In this document: positions 38,462 through 47,984 of the stretch, piece by piece
Position numbering within the stretch: position 1 is the first letter of the stretch
Layout of the letters: every line of letters begins with the position of its first letter
Assembly (NCBI RefSeq): GCF_017876495.1
Contig: NZ_JAGIOB010000001.1
Span: forward strand, 372,001-436,000
Source of the DNA: Microlunatus capsulatus
GTDB taxonomy: Bacteria; Actinomycetota; Actinomycetes; Propionibacteriales; Propionibacteriaceae
Direction: 5' to 3'
DNA: 64,000 bases
Notes under the pieces: generated by a model
Database searches by the model: none
What the model was told of the DNA's origin: nothing
Seen by the model: only the letters and a program-made list of their open reading frames with translations
Translations under genes and position numbers: made by a program

Positions 38462-39892
38462 GCCGCCGCTGTCCAGGGCGCCCTCGGTGACGGGCAGCCG
38501 GCCGGCGCGGACCGCCGCGACCAGCCGGGCGTGGTCGGCCTCGGTCTGGTCGGCGTAGGCGCGGGCGAAGACCGCGAGCGCCTGGTCGAGCTTGTCGGAG
38601 GAGCCGGCGTAGCCGGCGATCATCGAGGCCCCGCTGGTCCGCGCGTGGCCCTTGGCCAGCAGGTGCCCGACGATGCCGGCGTAGTCGGTGAGGGCCGCGG
38701 CGTCGATCGCGTCCAGCGGGATCGTGCCCTTCATGTTGCGGAACTGGCGGACGTAGTACTGCCGGTTCTGCACCGTCGTCCAGCCCAGCAGCGGGTCGCT
38801 GACGGTCTGCAGGGCCTGCTGGTACTCCACCACGCGCTGGCCCTGGTGGGCGTGCCAGGCCGACCCGCCGTGCACGTGCGGCGCGAGCACCGAGCGGCGG
38901 GCCTGCTTGAGCTGGAGGAACAGCACGTCGTCGGGGCTGCTGCCCTCCAGCAGCGCGACGTAGGCGCGCAGGCCGACGCTGCCCACCCCGACGACCTTGT
39001 GGGCCAGGTCGACGAGGGTGTACCCGCCGACCGCCCGGCGCCAGTGCGGGGCCAGCGTCAGCAGGTAGCGGTCGAGGGCCTGCCCGACGGCCGCGGCCTC
39101 GCGCGCCTCCAGCCGGGTGATGAGCGGCGGCTCCTCGACGATCTGGCGACGGCCGTCGCGCTCGGCGGTGAACCGCGGCAGCGCGCGGTCGCTGGTGCGC
39201 TGCCGGGCCCGCTTGGCCGCCCGCTGGATCTCGTCGCGCAACGTCTTCTCGGTCGCGGTCTCGTGCAGCCGGCCGACGTCGAGGCGGTTGTAGCTGCGCA
39301 TCAGCAACGGCTGCTCGGCGAGGAAGCGGACCTCCTCGCGGTAGGCAGCGACGCAGGCCAGCACCGAGCTCTGGCACTGCTCCTCGGTGGAGCCGTTCTC
39401 GCGGCCGGCCACCCAGATGCTGGCCACCAGCCGGCGCAGGTCCCACTCCCAGCCGCCGGGGTGGGCCTCGTCGAAGTCGTTGAGGTCGATCACCAGCTCG
39501 CCCTCGGGCGAGGCGTAGAAGCCGAAGTTGCCGAGGTGGGCGTCGCCGCAGATCACCGGCTGGATCCCGGTGGCGGGCAGCCGGGCCACGTCCTCGGCCA
39601 TCACCACCGCCGTCCCGCGCAGGAAGCCGTAGGGCGAGCCGACCATCCGGGCCACCCGGACGGGTACCAGCGCGGGGACCCGGCCGCGGTGGGACTGCTG
39701 GACCAGCCGGACGGGGTCGGCCCGGTCCTGCGGCGCCGTCCAGTCGCCGAGGGCGCTGCGCGGCACCCGGTGCCGCAGCTCCCGCCCCAGGGCGTAGCGC
39801 TCCTCGCGGGAGCTGGGCCGCTTGCGCAGCGAGGCGAAGACGTCGCTGTCGGCCGAGGCCAGGACCTGGTGACCGCGGGCTCGTTCCGTCAC
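38441..39892 (-). CDS. DUF2252 family protein
   Basis: A 483-residue protein of the DUF2252 family, which has a kinase-like fold. CGDAHLGNFG resembles the catalytic-loop HxDxxxxN of aminoglycoside phosphotransferase-like kinases, and VIDLNDFDEAHPG the metal-binding DFD. No substrate is known. GTG 39892 has GGAGGAGG upstream. A TAGGGT at 39924-39919 is a likely -10, overlapping the stop of the frameshifted hydrolase. The 3' end overlaps the TIMP-like gene tail to tail. Confidence 0.85.
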   Translation of the reverse strand: MTERARGHQVLASADSDVFASLRKRPSSREERYALGRELRHRVPRSALGDWTAPQDRADPVRLVQQSHRGRVPALVPVRVARMVGSPYGFLRGTAVVMAEDVARLPATGIQPVICGDAHLGNFGFYASPEGELVIDLNDFDEAHPGGWEWDLRRLVASIWVAGRENGSTEEQCQSSVLACVAAYREEVRFLAEQPLLMRSYNRLDVGRLHETATEKTLRDEIQRAAKRARQRTSDRALPRFTAERDGRRQIVEEPPLITRLEAREAAAVGQALDRYLLTLAPHWRRAVGGYTLVDLAHKVVGVGSVGLRAYVALLEGSSPDDVLFLQLKQARRSVLAPHVHGGSAWHAHQGQRVVEYQQALQTVSDPLLGWTTVQNRQYYVRQFRNMKGTIPLDAIDAAALTDYAGIVGHLLAKGHARTSGASMIAGYAGSSDKLDQALAVFARAYADQTEADHARLVAAVRAGRLPVTEGALDSGGSAFRPA

Positions 39893-39918
39893 GCGTCCTC
39901 CTCCGCCTCGACGCCGTC

Positions 39919-39924
39919 ACCCTA
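39919..39924 (-). promoter_or_regulatory. -10 hexamer of DUF2252 gene, containing a TAG stop
   Basis: Minus-strand TAGGGT whose TAG is the stop codon of the alpha/beta hydrolase frame. Third example in the window of a stop codon embedded in a -10. Confidence 0.4.
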
Positions 39925-40630
39925 GTGCCCGTCGCCGGCGGCCTCCCGCAGCGCCTCGGCGAGCTCGCCGGGCCGGCTCCACATCGGCCAGTGCCCCGTC
40001 GGGAGGTCGACCGCCGTCAGGTCGGCGAGCTCGGCCACCTCGGCGAACATCGGGTGCCCGCCCGCGGCCAGCTCCCGGACCGTCGCGGCCGGGAGCGAGC
40101 AGCAGACGAGGGTGGCCGGCACCGCGCGTCGCGCGGGGTCGTGCAGCCGCAGCGGCTCGCGGACCACGCCCGCGGGGTGCGGCACGGCGCGCTCGCGGAA
40201 GTCCTGCAGATCGGCCTCCGACAGCCCGTCCAGGCTGGCCTCCAGCCCCTCGAACGGGGGCAGCGCGAGCGCGGTCAGCCCCATCGGGCAGGGGCTCGGC
40301 CAGCCCGTCGGCGGCGGGGCCGCTGTCGACGTAGACCACGCGGGCCACGGCCGCCGGGTCGCGGTCGAGCACCGCCGTCGCCAGCTTGCCGGCGCCGCTG
40401 TGGGCCACCAGCACCGCCGACGGGCCGGCGGCGCGGACGGCGTCGGCCACCGCGGCGACGTGGTCCTCCAGGGTGACCCCGGGCGGTCGCCGCGCGGGCT
40501 CGGGCTCCAGGCCCGGCAGCGTCGGGGTGCTGACCGGGTGGCCGGCGGCCCGGAGCAGCGGGGCGACCCGCTCCCAGGCCCACCCGCCGAGCCAGTAGCC
40601 GGGGACGAGGACGAACGGTGCGGCAGCCAT
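39922..40630 (-). pseudogene. Alpha/beta hydrolase, disrupted by a +1 frameshift
   Basis: The first part (from ATG 40630) encodes a clear alpha/beta hydrolase: FVLVPGYWLGGWAW (oxyanion loop), LVAHSGAGKLA (nucleophile elbow with Ser) and VVYVDSGPAADGL. After PLPDG the frame degenerates into Arg/Ala-rich shadow sequence, while another frame continues correctly with LTALALPPFEGLEASLDGL to the catalytic His in PTGHWPMWS and TAG at 39922. Removing one G from the four-G run at 40279-40282 (minus strand) restores one frame of about 235 residues. Either a genuine pseudogene or a sequencing error. TAGCGT lies six bases before the ATG. Confidence 0.8.
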
Positions 40631-40642
40631 GACCAGACGCTA
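40631..40642 (-). promoter_or_regulatory. Likely leaderless promoter of the alpha/beta hydrolase
   Basis: TAGCGT (40642-40637) followed by six bases and the ATG, with no ribosome-binding site between. Confidence 0.45.
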
Positions 40643-40670
40643 GAGGGGACCGCTGACAGTTCCGGCCCGG

Positions 40671-42002
40671 TCAGCCGGCGGAGTGCACCTGCGGCCGCAG
40701 GTCCTCGGCCGGGGGTGCCCAGCTCGCCGCGACGGCGGGCACCTGGTCCCCGGAGCGGATGTCCTTGACCTCGCCCTCGGCGCCGCCGAACCAGACGAAC
40801 GGGATCCCGCGCCGGTCGGCGTAGCGGATCTGCTTGCCGAACCGGTCGGCCTTCGGCGCCACCTCGCAGGCGATGCCGCGGGCGCGCAGCTGCTCGGCCA
40901 CCGCCATCGCGTCCCAGCGGCTCTCCTCCGACTCCACGGCCACGAGCACCGCCGTCGGGACCGAGCGGGAGGCCCGCAGGAACCCCCGGCCCAGCAGCGG
41001 GGCCAGCAGCCGGGTGACGCCGATCGACAGGCCGACGCCGGGGTAGCTCGTCCGGCCGTCGGTGGCCAGGGAGTCGTAGCGGCCGCCGGAGGAGATCGAG
41101 CCCCAGCCCTCGAAGCCGACGAGCTCGGTCTCGTAGACGGTGCCGGTGTAGTAGTCGAGGCCGCGGGCGATCTTGAGGTCGGCGACGAGCCGGCCCGGGA
41201 CGTGCTCGCGGGCGGCGCGGACCACGCCGGCCAGCAGCTCGAGGCCCTCGTCCAGCTGGGGGTGGTCGACGCCGAGGGCGCGCACGTGGTCGACGAAGGA
41301 CTCGTCCGCCGTCGAGATCTGGGCCATCCGGACCACCGAGGCGGCCTGCGCCGCGCTGACGCCGACCTCGTCGGTCAGCAGCGCCGTCACCCGGTCGGGG
41401 CCGATCTTGTCCAGCTTGTCGACCTGGCGGAGCACGGCCGGCGGGTCGGCGATGTCCAGCCCGAGGTAGAAGCCCTGCGCCAGCTTGCGGTTGTTCACCC
41501 GCATCAGCACCGGGGGCACGCCGAGGTCGGTGTGCAGCCGCTCGAGCGCGCCGAGGGTGACCAGCGGCAGCTCGACGTCGTGGTGGGCGGCCAGGGTGCC
41601 GGCGTCGACGATGTCGATGTCGGCCTGGGTGAACTCGCGGTAGCGGCCCTCCTGCGGCCGCTCGCCGCGCCACACCTTCTGGATCTGGTAGCGCCGGAAG
41701 GGGAAGGCGAGCTGCCCGGCGTTCTCCAGCACGTAGCGGGCGAACGGCACGGTGAGGTCGAAGTGCAGGCCCAGATCGGCGCGGGTGCCCGGCTCGGCGG
41801 CCACCCGCTGGACGGCGTAGACCTCCTTGTCGATCTCACCCTGCTTGGCGAGCCGGTCGAGCGGCTCGACGGCGCGGGTCTCGATCGAGCCGAAGCCGTG
41901 CAGCTCGAACGTCTCCCGCAGCCGGTCGAGCACGAACTGCTCCACGATGCGGGCGTCCGGGGCGAGCTCCGGGAAGCCCGAGAGCGGCTTGGGGCGACTC
42001 AC
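40671..42002 (-). CDS. hisS: Histidyl-tRNA synthetase
   Basis: A 443-residue class II synthetase. Motif 2 region FRRYQIQKVWRGERPQEGR then EFTQADIDI; the histidine-binding ARGLDYYTGTVYE lies near residue 285; FDLTVPFARYV near 85. The C-terminal anticodon-binding domain (about 345-430) is intact. GTG 42002 is three bases after the MBL-hydrolase stop, so the two genes are cotranscribed, as in mycobacteria. Confidence 0.95.
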   Translation of the reverse strand: MSRPKPLSGFPELAPDARIVEQFVLDRLRETFELHGFGSIETRAVEPLDRLAKQGEIDKEVYAVQRVAAEPGTRADLGLHFDLTVPFARYVLENAGQLAFPFRRYQIQKVWRGERPQEGRYREFTQADIDIVDAGTLAAHHDVELPLVTLGALERLHTDLGVPPVLMRVNNRKLAQGFYLGLDIADPPAVLRQVDKLDKIGPDRVTALLTDEVGVSAAQAASVVRMAQISTADESFVDHVRALGVDHPQLDEGLELLAGVVRAAREHVPGRLVADLKIARGLDYYTGTVYETELVGFEGWGSISSGGRYDSLATDGRTSYPGVGLSIGVTRLLAPLLGRGFLRASRSVPTAVLVAVESEESRWDAMAVAEQLRARGIACEVAPKADRFGKQIRYADRRGIPFVWFGGAEGEVKDIRSGDQVPAVAASWAPPAEDLRPQVHSAG

Positions 42003-42005
42003 GAC

Positions 42006-42713
42006 CTACTCCTGTCCGGCGTTCGGGGCCTGCAGGTAGGACGCCTGCAGGTAGGGGTTCTGCGCGCGCTCGGCGGCGATGGTGGTCTGCGGGCCGTGCC
42101 CGGGGAGCACCGCCACCCGGTCCGGCAGCGGCAGCACCTTGGTGCGCAGGCTGCTCAGCATGTCCAGGTGGCTCCCGCCTGGCAAGTCGGTCCGGCCGAC
42201 CGAGCCGGCGAACAGCACGTCGCCGGAGAAGACGACCGACTCCACCTCCGCGCCCGGGTAGGCGGTCCTCAGCATCGTCGAGCCCGGCGTGTGCCCGGGA
42301 GCGTGCAGCGCCTCGAACGTGAGGCCCGCGACCTCGAACGCCGTGCCGTCGGCCAGCTCGGAGACGGCGTCCGGCTCGGTGAACACCGTCGGCCCGGCCA
42401 GCTGCTCCACCAGGGCCCGGGTGTCGGGACCCATCGCGCGGTAGGGGTCGCCGAGCAGGGCCCGGTCGCGCGGGTGGACCCAGCAGGTGGCGGCGTTCCC
42501 GGCGCACAACGGGGTGACGGAGAAGGTGTGGTCGAGGTGCCCGTGGGTGACCAGGACCGCGACCGGCTTCAGCCCGTGCTCGGCCACCAGCTCCTGGACC
42601 CCGGCGACCGCCCCCAGTCCCGGGTCGACGACGACGCACTCCGCGCCCGGGGCCGTGGCGACGACGTAGCAGTTGGTCTGCCAGGGGCCGGCCGGGAAGG
42701 ACGCGATGAACAC
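42006..42713 (-). CDS. MBL-fold metallo-hydrolase (glyoxalase II-like)
   Basis: A 235-residue metallo-beta-lactamase-fold hydrolase. Metal ligands are visible in VTHGHLDHTFS, APGHTPGSTM, VFSGDVLF and PGHGPQTT. Length and motif spacing resemble the glyoxalase II-like group encoded beside hisS in actinobacteria; the physiological thioester is unknown. GTG 42713 is chosen because TAGTCT sits seven bases upstream and FIASFPAGPWQTNCYVV is the usual N-terminus; the longer frame is a shadow of DUF349. Confidence 0.88.
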   Translation of the reverse strand: MFIASFPAGPWQTNCYVVATAPGAECVVVDPGLGAVAGVQELVAEHGLKPVAVLVTHGHLDHTFSVTPLCAGNAATCWVHPRDRALLGDPYRAMGPDTRALVEQLAGPTVFTEPDAVSELADGTAFEVAGLTFEALHAPGHTPGSTMLRTAYPGAEVESVVFSGDVLFAGSVGRTDLPGGSHLDMLSSLRTKVLPLPDRVAVLPGHGPQTTIAAERAQNPYLQASYLQAPNAGQE

Positions 42714-42726
42714 AATCGCGAGACTA
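42714..42726 (-). promoter_or_regulatory. Likely leaderless promoter of MBL-hisS
   Basis: TAGTCT (42726-42721) followed by seven bases and GTG. On the plus strand, CAGGAT (42732-42737) lies seven bases before the divergent DUF349 ATG, so both directions could be leaderless within only 31 bases. Confidence 0.5.
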
Positions 42727-42744
42727 TCGGGCAGGATTGGGCCC

Positions 42745-44250
42745 ATGACTGATGCTGCGGGGCCAGGAGCTACGGGACCTGAGGCCGCGGAGCCCGGCGC
42801 GGTCGCGCCCGAGGCCGTCGAGACCGCCGCCGTCGAGCCCTCGACGACGCCGGACGAGCCCGCGACCGAGGTCCGGGTGGCCGACGCGGCCGTCGAGCCC
42901 GCGCCCTCGACGCCGGAGGCTCCCGAGCCGGCTGTGCCCGCCGAGCCCGCCCCGGCACCGGCCGCGCCCGAGGTCAGCCCACCGGTCGTCCCCGGTCCGG
43001 GTCCCGTCGCCCCCGGCGGCGCCGGTCCGGCGTCGTTCGGCCGGGTCGACCCCGACGGCACCGTGCACGTCCGCACCGCCGACGGCGAGCGCAGCGTCGG
43101 GCAGGTGCCCGGCGTGCCCGCCGAGGAGGCCATGGCCTTCTTCACCCGGCGCTACGAGGCGCTGGAGCTGGAGGTCTCGCTGCTGGAACGGCGGGTGGCC
43201 TCCGGCGCCCTCTCCCCCGACGACGCGGCCGGCTCGGTCAAGACGGTGCGGACCGCCGTCGACGGGGCGCACGCCGTCGGCGACCTGGACTCCCTGCTGG
43301 CCCGGCTCGACGCCCTCGCGCCCCGGCTGGCCGAGCAGCGCGCCGTCCGCCGGGCCGAGAAGGCCAAGGCGAACGAGGCGGCGCGGGCGGCCAAGGAGGC
43401 CTTCGTCGTCGAGGCCGAGAAGCTGGCCGCCGGCAACGACTGGCGCGGCGGCGTCAACCGGTTCCGCGCCCTGCTGGACCAGTGGAAGACGCTGCCCCGG
43501 CTGGACCGGGCCACCGACGACGCGCTGTGGCACCGCTTCTCCAGCGCGCGCACCACCTACACCCGCCGCCGCAAGGCCCAGTTCGCGCAGCAGAACGAGC
43601 AGCGCGAGTCGGCCCGCACCGTCAAGGAGCAGCTGGCGGTCGAGGCCGAGGCCCTCGCCGGCTCGACCGACTGGGGCCCCACCACCGGCACCTACCGCGA
43701 CCTCATGCAGCGCTGGAAGGACGCCGGGCCCGCCCCCCGGGGCGTGGACGAGGCGCTGTGGCGCCGCTTCCGCGCCGCCCAGGACACCTTCTTCGCCGCC
43801 AAGACCGAGGCGATGTCGGAGCAGGACGCCGAGTTCCGGGTGAACGCCGACGCCAAGGAGCAGCTGCTCGCCGAGGCCGAGGCGAAGCTGCCGATCACCG
43901 ACCCCGCGGCCGGCCGCGCCCTGTACCGCGACCTCATCGAGCGCTGGTCCGCGCTGGGCAAGGTCCCGCGCGACTCCATCCGCCCGCTGGAGAACCGGCT
44001 GCGCGCCATCGAGGAGGCGGTCAACAACGCCGAGGAGGAGCGCTGGCGGCGGACCAACCCCGAGGCCCGCGCCCGCGCCGAGGACACCGCGGCCAAGCTC
44101 GAGGTCCAGATCGCGACGCTGCTGGAGAAGGCCGAGAAGGCCGAGGCCCGCGGCGACACCAAGGCCGCCGCCGACGCCCGCAGCTCGGCGTCGACCTACC
44201 AGGAGTGGCTGGAGCAGGCCCGCAAGGCTGTGGCCGACTACTCAGCTTGA
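42745..44250 (+). CDS. DUF349 domain-containing protein
   Basis: A 501-residue protein. The first 105 residues are Pro/Ala/Glu-rich and likely disordered. The rest is helical with repeated DUF349 modules: WRGGVNRFRALLDQWKTLP, WGPTTGTYRDLMQRWKDAG and GRALYRDLIERWSALGKVP each end in a W..L/W...P pattern and are followed by an R-rich helix. The C-terminus is coiled coil. DUF349 proteins have no settled biochemical role. ATG 42745 is divergent from the MBL gene and only 31 bases from its start. Confidence 0.88.
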   Translation: MTDAAGPGATGPEAAEPGAVAPEAVETAAVEPSTTPDEPATEVRVADAAVEPAPSTPEAPEPAVPAEPAPAPAAPEVSPPVVPGPGPVAPGGAGPASFGRVDPDGTVHVRTADGERSVGQVPGVPAEEAMAFFTRRYEALELEVSLLERRVASGALSPDDAAGSVKTVRTAVDGAHAVGDLDSLLARLDALAPRLAEQRAVRRAEKAKANEAARAAKEAFVVEAEKLAAGNDWRGGVNRFRALLDQWKTLPRLDRATDDALWHRFSSARTTYTRRRKAQFAQQNEQRESARTVKEQLAVEAEALAGSTDWGPTTGTYRDLMQRWKDAGPAPRGVDEALWRRFRAAQDTFFAAKTEAMSEQDAEFRVNADAKEQLLAEAEAKLPITDPAAGRALYRDLIERWSALGKVPRDSIRPLENRLRAIEEAVNNAEEERWRRTNPEARARAEDTAAKLEVQIATLLEKAEKAEARGDTKAAADARSSASTYQEWLEQARKAVADYSA

Positions 44251-44478
44251 CCTCGTTCGCGCCCGCGGCTGGTCCACCCGGCGGCGTGCGCAAGAACCAT
44301 GCCCTTCGACAGGCTCAGGGCGCGGTGACCACGAGCTCGTGAACGTCGGGCGGTGACCACCAGCTCGTGAGCGTCGGAGCGGCGCGCTGCCGTCTGGACG
44401 ACCGAGCGAGCAGGCACGTTCCTCGCCTGCGAGCGAGGGAGGAAGACGGCAGCTAGAGCGCCGCGTGCGCGAACGAGC
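44251..44478. other. Convergent DUF349/relA intergenic region with repeats
   Basis: 228 bases without a gene. They contain a REP-like core (44302-44320), a two-copy 28-bp tandem repeat (44323-44349 and 44351-44377), and the inverted repeat GCTGCCGTCT (44387-44396)/AGACGGCAGC (44444-44453) enclosing CCTCGC-CTGCGA-GCGAGG (44421-44438). The nested hairpins probably serve as a bidirectional terminator. Confidence 0.55.
44302..44320 (+). repeat. REP-like element, second copy
   Basis: CCCTTCGACAGGCTCAGGG, sharing TTCGACAGGCTCAGG with the element inside carA (17098-17120, opposite strand). The flanking CCC/GGG make this copy a better palindrome than the carA copy. Confidence 0.6.
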
Positions 44479-46863
44479 TCACTGAGAAATTCTGTACACG
44501 TCGAAGACGGCGGGGACGCCGCGGACGGCGCGCAGGACGTGGTCGAGGTGGGTCGGGTCGGCCGTCTCGAAGGTGAACTTGGCCTTGCAGATCCGGTCCT
44601 TGGTGGTGCTCAGGGCCGCGGACAAGATGTTGACGTGCTGGTCGGACAGCGTCCGGGTGATGTCGGACAGCAGCCGGTTGCGGTCCAGCGCCTCGACCTG
44701 GATGGCGACGAGGAACGAGCTCTTGGCCGTCGGCGCCCACTCGACGTCGATGAGCCGCTCGGGCTCGGCGCGCAGGCTGGCCGCGTTGACGCAGTCCGTG
44801 CGGTGCACCGAGACCCCGGCGCCGCGGGTGACGAAACCCAGGATCGGGTCGCCGGGGACCGGCGTGCAGCACTTGGCGAGCTTCACCCACAGGTCGGTGG
44901 CCCCGACGACGCGGATGCCCGACTCGCTGCTGGTGCTGCCCCCGGTGCGGGCCCGGCGGCCGGTGACGACGCGGTCCTCGCTGGTCTCGTCCGCAGCGGC
45001 GTCCTCCCCGCCCTCGACGCTGATCAGCCGGTTGACCACGGCCTGCGCGCCGACGGTGTTCTCCCCCACCGCGGCGTAGAGCGCCGAGACGTCGGCCAGC
45101 TTGAAGAAGCCGGCGACGGCGGTCAGGTGCTCCAGCGTCAGCAGCCGCTGCATGGGCAGGCCGGCCTTGCGCATCTGGCGGGCCAGCGCCTCCTTGCCCG
45201 ACTCGATCGACTCCTCGCGGCGCTCGCGGGTGAAGTGGTGGCGGATCTTGTTGCGGGCGCGGGGGCTGGCGACAAAGGCCAGCCAGTCGCGGCTGGGGCC
45301 GGCGTTCTCGGCCTTGGAGGTGAAGATCTCCACGACGTCGCCGTTGGACAGCTGGGACTCCAGCGGCACCAGCCGGTTGTTGACGCGGGCGCCGATGGTC
45401 CGGTTGCCCACCTCGGTGTGGATCGCGTAGGCGAAGTCCACCGGCGTCGAGCCCTGGGGCAGGGAGATGACCTCGCCCTTCGGGGTGAAGGCGTAGACCT
45501 CCGTGGAGTTGATCTCGAAGCGCAGCGAGTCGAGGAACTCCCCCGGGTCGGCGGACTCGCGCTGCCAGTCCATCAGCTGCCGGACCCACACGAGCTCGCC
45601 GGTGTCGCCCGGGTTCGCCGTCGGCGGAGCGCCCTTGCCCTCCTTGTACTTCCAGTGCGCGGCGACGCCGAACTCGGCCCGCCGGTGCATCTCCTCGGTG
45701 CGGATCTGCAGCTCGACGGGCTTGCCCGCCGGCCCCAGCACCGTGGTGTGCAGCGACTGGTACATGTTGAACTTCGGCATCGCGATGTAGTCCTTGAACC
45801 GCCCGGGCAGGGGGTTCCAGCGGACGTGCAGCACGCCGAGGGCGGCGTAGCAGTCGCGGTTGTCCTCGACCAGGACGCGCAGCCCGACGAGGTCGTAGAT
45901 GTCGCGGAACTCGCGGCCGCGGACGACCATCTTCTGGTAGATCGAGTAGTAGTGCTTGGGCCGGCCGGTGACCGAGGCCTTGATCTTGGCCGCCTTGAGG
46001 TCGGCCTGGACCTGCTCGATCACGCCGGCCAGCCACTCGTCGCGGCTGGGGGCCGCCTCGGCGACCAGCCGGACGATCTCGTCGTACACCTTGGGGTGCA
46101 GGGTGCCGAAGGCGAGGTCCTCGAGCTCCCACTTGATCGCGTTCATGCCTAGCCGGTGGGCCAGCGGGGCGAAGATCTCCAGCGTCTCGGTGGCGATCCG
46201 AGACTGCTTGTCGGGCCGCAGGTAGTGCAGCGTGCGCATGTTGTGCAGCCGGTCGGCCAGCTTGATCACGAGCACGCGGATGTCGCGGCTCATGGCGATG
46301 ACCATCTTGCGGATCGTCTCGGACTTCGCCGAGTCGCCGTACTTGACCTTGTCCAGCTTGGTGCAGCCGTCGACGAGCAGGGCCACCTCCTCGCCGAAGT
46401 CGCGGGTCAGCTGGGCCAGCGTGTAGCTGGTGTCCTCGACGGTGTCGTGCAGCAGCGCGGCGCACAGCGTCGCCTCGGTCATGCCCAGCTCGGCGAGGAT
46501 CGTGGTGACGGCCAGCGGGTGGGTGATGTAGGCGTCACCGCTCTTGCGGAGCTGGCCGGCGTGGTGCTGCTCGGCGGTGCGGTAGGCGCGCTCGACGACG
46601 CTGAGGTCGGCCTTGGGGTGGCTGACCCGGATGACCCGGAACAGCGGGTCGAGGACCGGGGTCTGCGGACGGGTGGTGCCCAGCCGGGCGAGCCGCTGCC
46701 GCATCCGGACCCGCGGCTGCTCACCGGGCGCGGTGCGGGGCACCAGCTCGGTGGTGGTGGCCACCTCGCCCGGGGCGCGCTCGGGCACCAGGGCCCGGGG
46801 CGGGACCGCCGGGTCCGCGCTCGTCCCGACGTCCGGCCGCACGGCCGCTCCCTGATCGCTCAC
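44479..46863 (-). CDS. rel: Bifunctional (p)ppGpp synthetase/hydrolase Rel
   Basis: A 794-residue stringent-response enzyme. The hydrolase domain keeps the HD motif in LLHDTVEDT (His139-Asp140). The synthetase domain has [13 protein letters not shown], and RFKD in [11 protein letters not shown], the RxKD form associated with bifunctional Rel rather than the ExDD of synthetase-only RelA. TGS, zinc-finger-like and ACT domains follow. The first 60 residues are a variable extension. GTG 46863 is preceded by GTGAGGGA; TAGACT (46898-46893) is a likely -10. No other Rel/SpoT is in the window. Confidence 0.95.
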   Translation of the reverse strand: MSDQGAAVRPDVGTSADPAVPPRALVPERAPGEVATTTELVPRTAPGEQPRVRMRQRLARLGTTRPQTPVLDPLFRVIRVSHPKADLSVVERAYRTAEQHHAGQLRKSGDAYITHPLAVTTILAELGMTEATLCAALLHDTVEDTSYTLAQLTRDFGEEVALLVDGCTKLDKVKYGDSAKSETIRKMVIAMSRDIRVLVIKLADRLHNMRTLHYLRPDKQSRIATETLEIFAPLAHRLGMNAIKWELEDLAFGTLHPKVYDEIVRLVAEAAPSRDEWLAGVIEQVQADLKAAKIKASVTGRPKHYYSIYQKMVVRGREFRDIYDLVGLRVLVEDNRDCYAALGVLHVRWNPLPGRFKDYIAMPKFNMYQSLHTTVLGPAGKPVELQIRTEEMHRRAEFGVAAHWKYKEGKGAPPTANPGDTGELVWVRQLMDWQRESADPGEFLDSLRFEINSTEVYAFTPKGEVISLPQGSTPVDFAYAIHTEVGNRTIGARVNNRLVPLESQLSNGDVVEIFTSKAENAGPSRDWLAFVASPRARNKIRHHFTRERREESIESGKEALARQMRKAGLPMQRLLTLEHLTAVAGFFKLADVSALYAAVGENTVGAQAVVNRLISVEGGEDAAADETSEDRVVTGRRARTGGSTSSESGIRVVGATDLWVKLAKCCTPVPGDPILGFVTRGAGVSVHRTDCVNAASLRAEPERLIDVEWAPTAKSSFLVAIQVEALDRNRLLSDITRTLSDQHVNILSAALSTTKDRICKAKFTFETADPTHLDHVLRAVRGVPAVFDVYRISQ

Positions 46864-46892
46864 AGGCTGTCCCTCACCTCGACGGTGACGTC

Positions 46893-46904
46893 AGTCTAGG
46901 TCAA
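46893..46904 (-). promoter_or_regulatory. Likely -10 region of rel
   Basis: Minus-strand TTGACC directly followed by TAGACT (46898-46893). The TTGACC cannot be a -35 because it has no spacer, so only the -10 is proposed. Rel may therefore be transcribed separately from the upstream channel gene. Confidence 0.35.
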
Positions 46905-46907
46905 CGC

Positions 46908-47984
46908 TCAGGGCTGATCGGCCGCGTGCCGGACCACGACGACCTGGTCACCGGTCTCCAGCTTGGCCACCGTCGGGTCGTAGAAGCGGCGCAGCGTCCG
47001 GTTGCGCACCACGGCGATGACCCGCTCCCCCTCGACCTGGCCCGGGTTCAGCCCGACCTCCTCGCGGGTGACCTGCCGCTCGCCCACCTCCAGGCCCTCG
47101 CGCGAGGACAGCAGGTCCTCGATCACGGTGCCGAGGTTGGGGCTGGTGGCCGAGAGCCCGAGCAGCCGGCCGACGGCCTCGGAGGAGGTGATGACCGCGT
47201 TGGCGCCGGACTGCCGCAGCAGGGACGCGTTGTCCTCCTCGCGGACGGCGACGACGACGTGCGCGCTGGGGTTGAGCTGGCGGACCGTGAGGGTGACGAG
47301 GATCGCGGAGTCGTCGCGGTCGAGGGTGATGATGACCTCGCGCGCCTTGATGATCTCGGCGCGGCGCAGCACCTCGCGCCGGGTGGCGTCGCCCTCGATG
47401 GCGGCGTAGCCGCGGATGTTCGCGTCGGCGACGGCGTTGCCGCGGCCGTCGATGATGACGATCTGGGCCGGGTTGCAGCCGTTCGCCTCCAGCGTGTCGA
47501 CGGCGCTGCGGCCCTTCGTGCCGTACCCGACGACGACCACGTGGTTGCGCATGTGCTTCCTCCAGCGGGAGTCCAGAAAGATGCGCCGGCCCTCGTTGGC
47601 CAGCACCTGCAGCGTCGTGCCGACCAGCAGGACCAGGAACATGATCCGCAGCGGCGTGACGAGGATGGCGTTGAGGATGCGGGCGTGCGGGGTGATCGGG
47701 GTGATGTCCCCGTAGCCGGTCGTGGTGATGGTGACCGTGGCGTAGTAGATCGCGTCGACGAAGGAGACCTCGCCGTCGTGGTTGTCGGTGTAGGCGTTCC
47801 GGTCCACGTACACCAGCAGCACGATGAAGGCCACCAGCAGCAGGGCCAGCGCCCCGCGCCGGGCCAGCTCGACCAGCGGGGACGTCGTCCGCGCGGGCAG
47901 GCTGACCAGGGCGTCGTGGGTCCACGGCCGCTGGCCGCCCGGGCGCCGGACCAGCGTCGAGCTGCGGCCGGAGCGGCCGCTCAC
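46908..47984 (-). CDS. Potassium channel with RCK (TrkA-N/TrkA-C) domains
   Basis: A 358-residue two-helix channel subunit. TM1 is at about 44-60, a pore loop contains the selectivity filter TTTGYGD (residues 87-93), and TM2 is at about 105-128. A cytoplasmic RCK domain begins at NHVVVVGYGTKGRSAVDTLE (nucleotide-binding GxGxxG) and ends with an RCK-C domain (about 285-350). It resembles MthK/GsuK-type ligand-gated K+ channels. GTG 47984 overlaps the apt stop (GTGA), placing it in the secD-secF-apt unit. Confidence 0.92.
   Translation of the reverse strand: MSGRSGRSSTLVRRPGGQRPWTHDALVSLPARTTSPLVELARRGALALLLVAFIVLLVYVDRNAYTDNHDGEVSFVDAIYYATVTITTTGYGDITPITPHARILNAILVTPLRIMFLVLLVGTTLQVLANEGRRIFLDSRWRKHMRNHVVVVGYGTKGRSAVDTLEANGCNPAQIVIIDGRGNAVADANIRGYAAIEGDATRREVLRRAEIIKAREVIITLDRDDSAILVTLTVRQLNPSAHVVVAVREEDNASLLRQSGANAVITSSEAVGRLLGLSATSPNLGTVIEDLLSSREGLEVGERQVTREEVGLNPGQVEGERVIAVVRNRTLRRFYDPTVAKLETGDQVVVVRHAADQP

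Noticed and set aside
46899-46904. TTGACC as a -35 element of rel
   Set aside because: It abuts the -10 with no spacer, so it cannot act as the -35 of that promoter.
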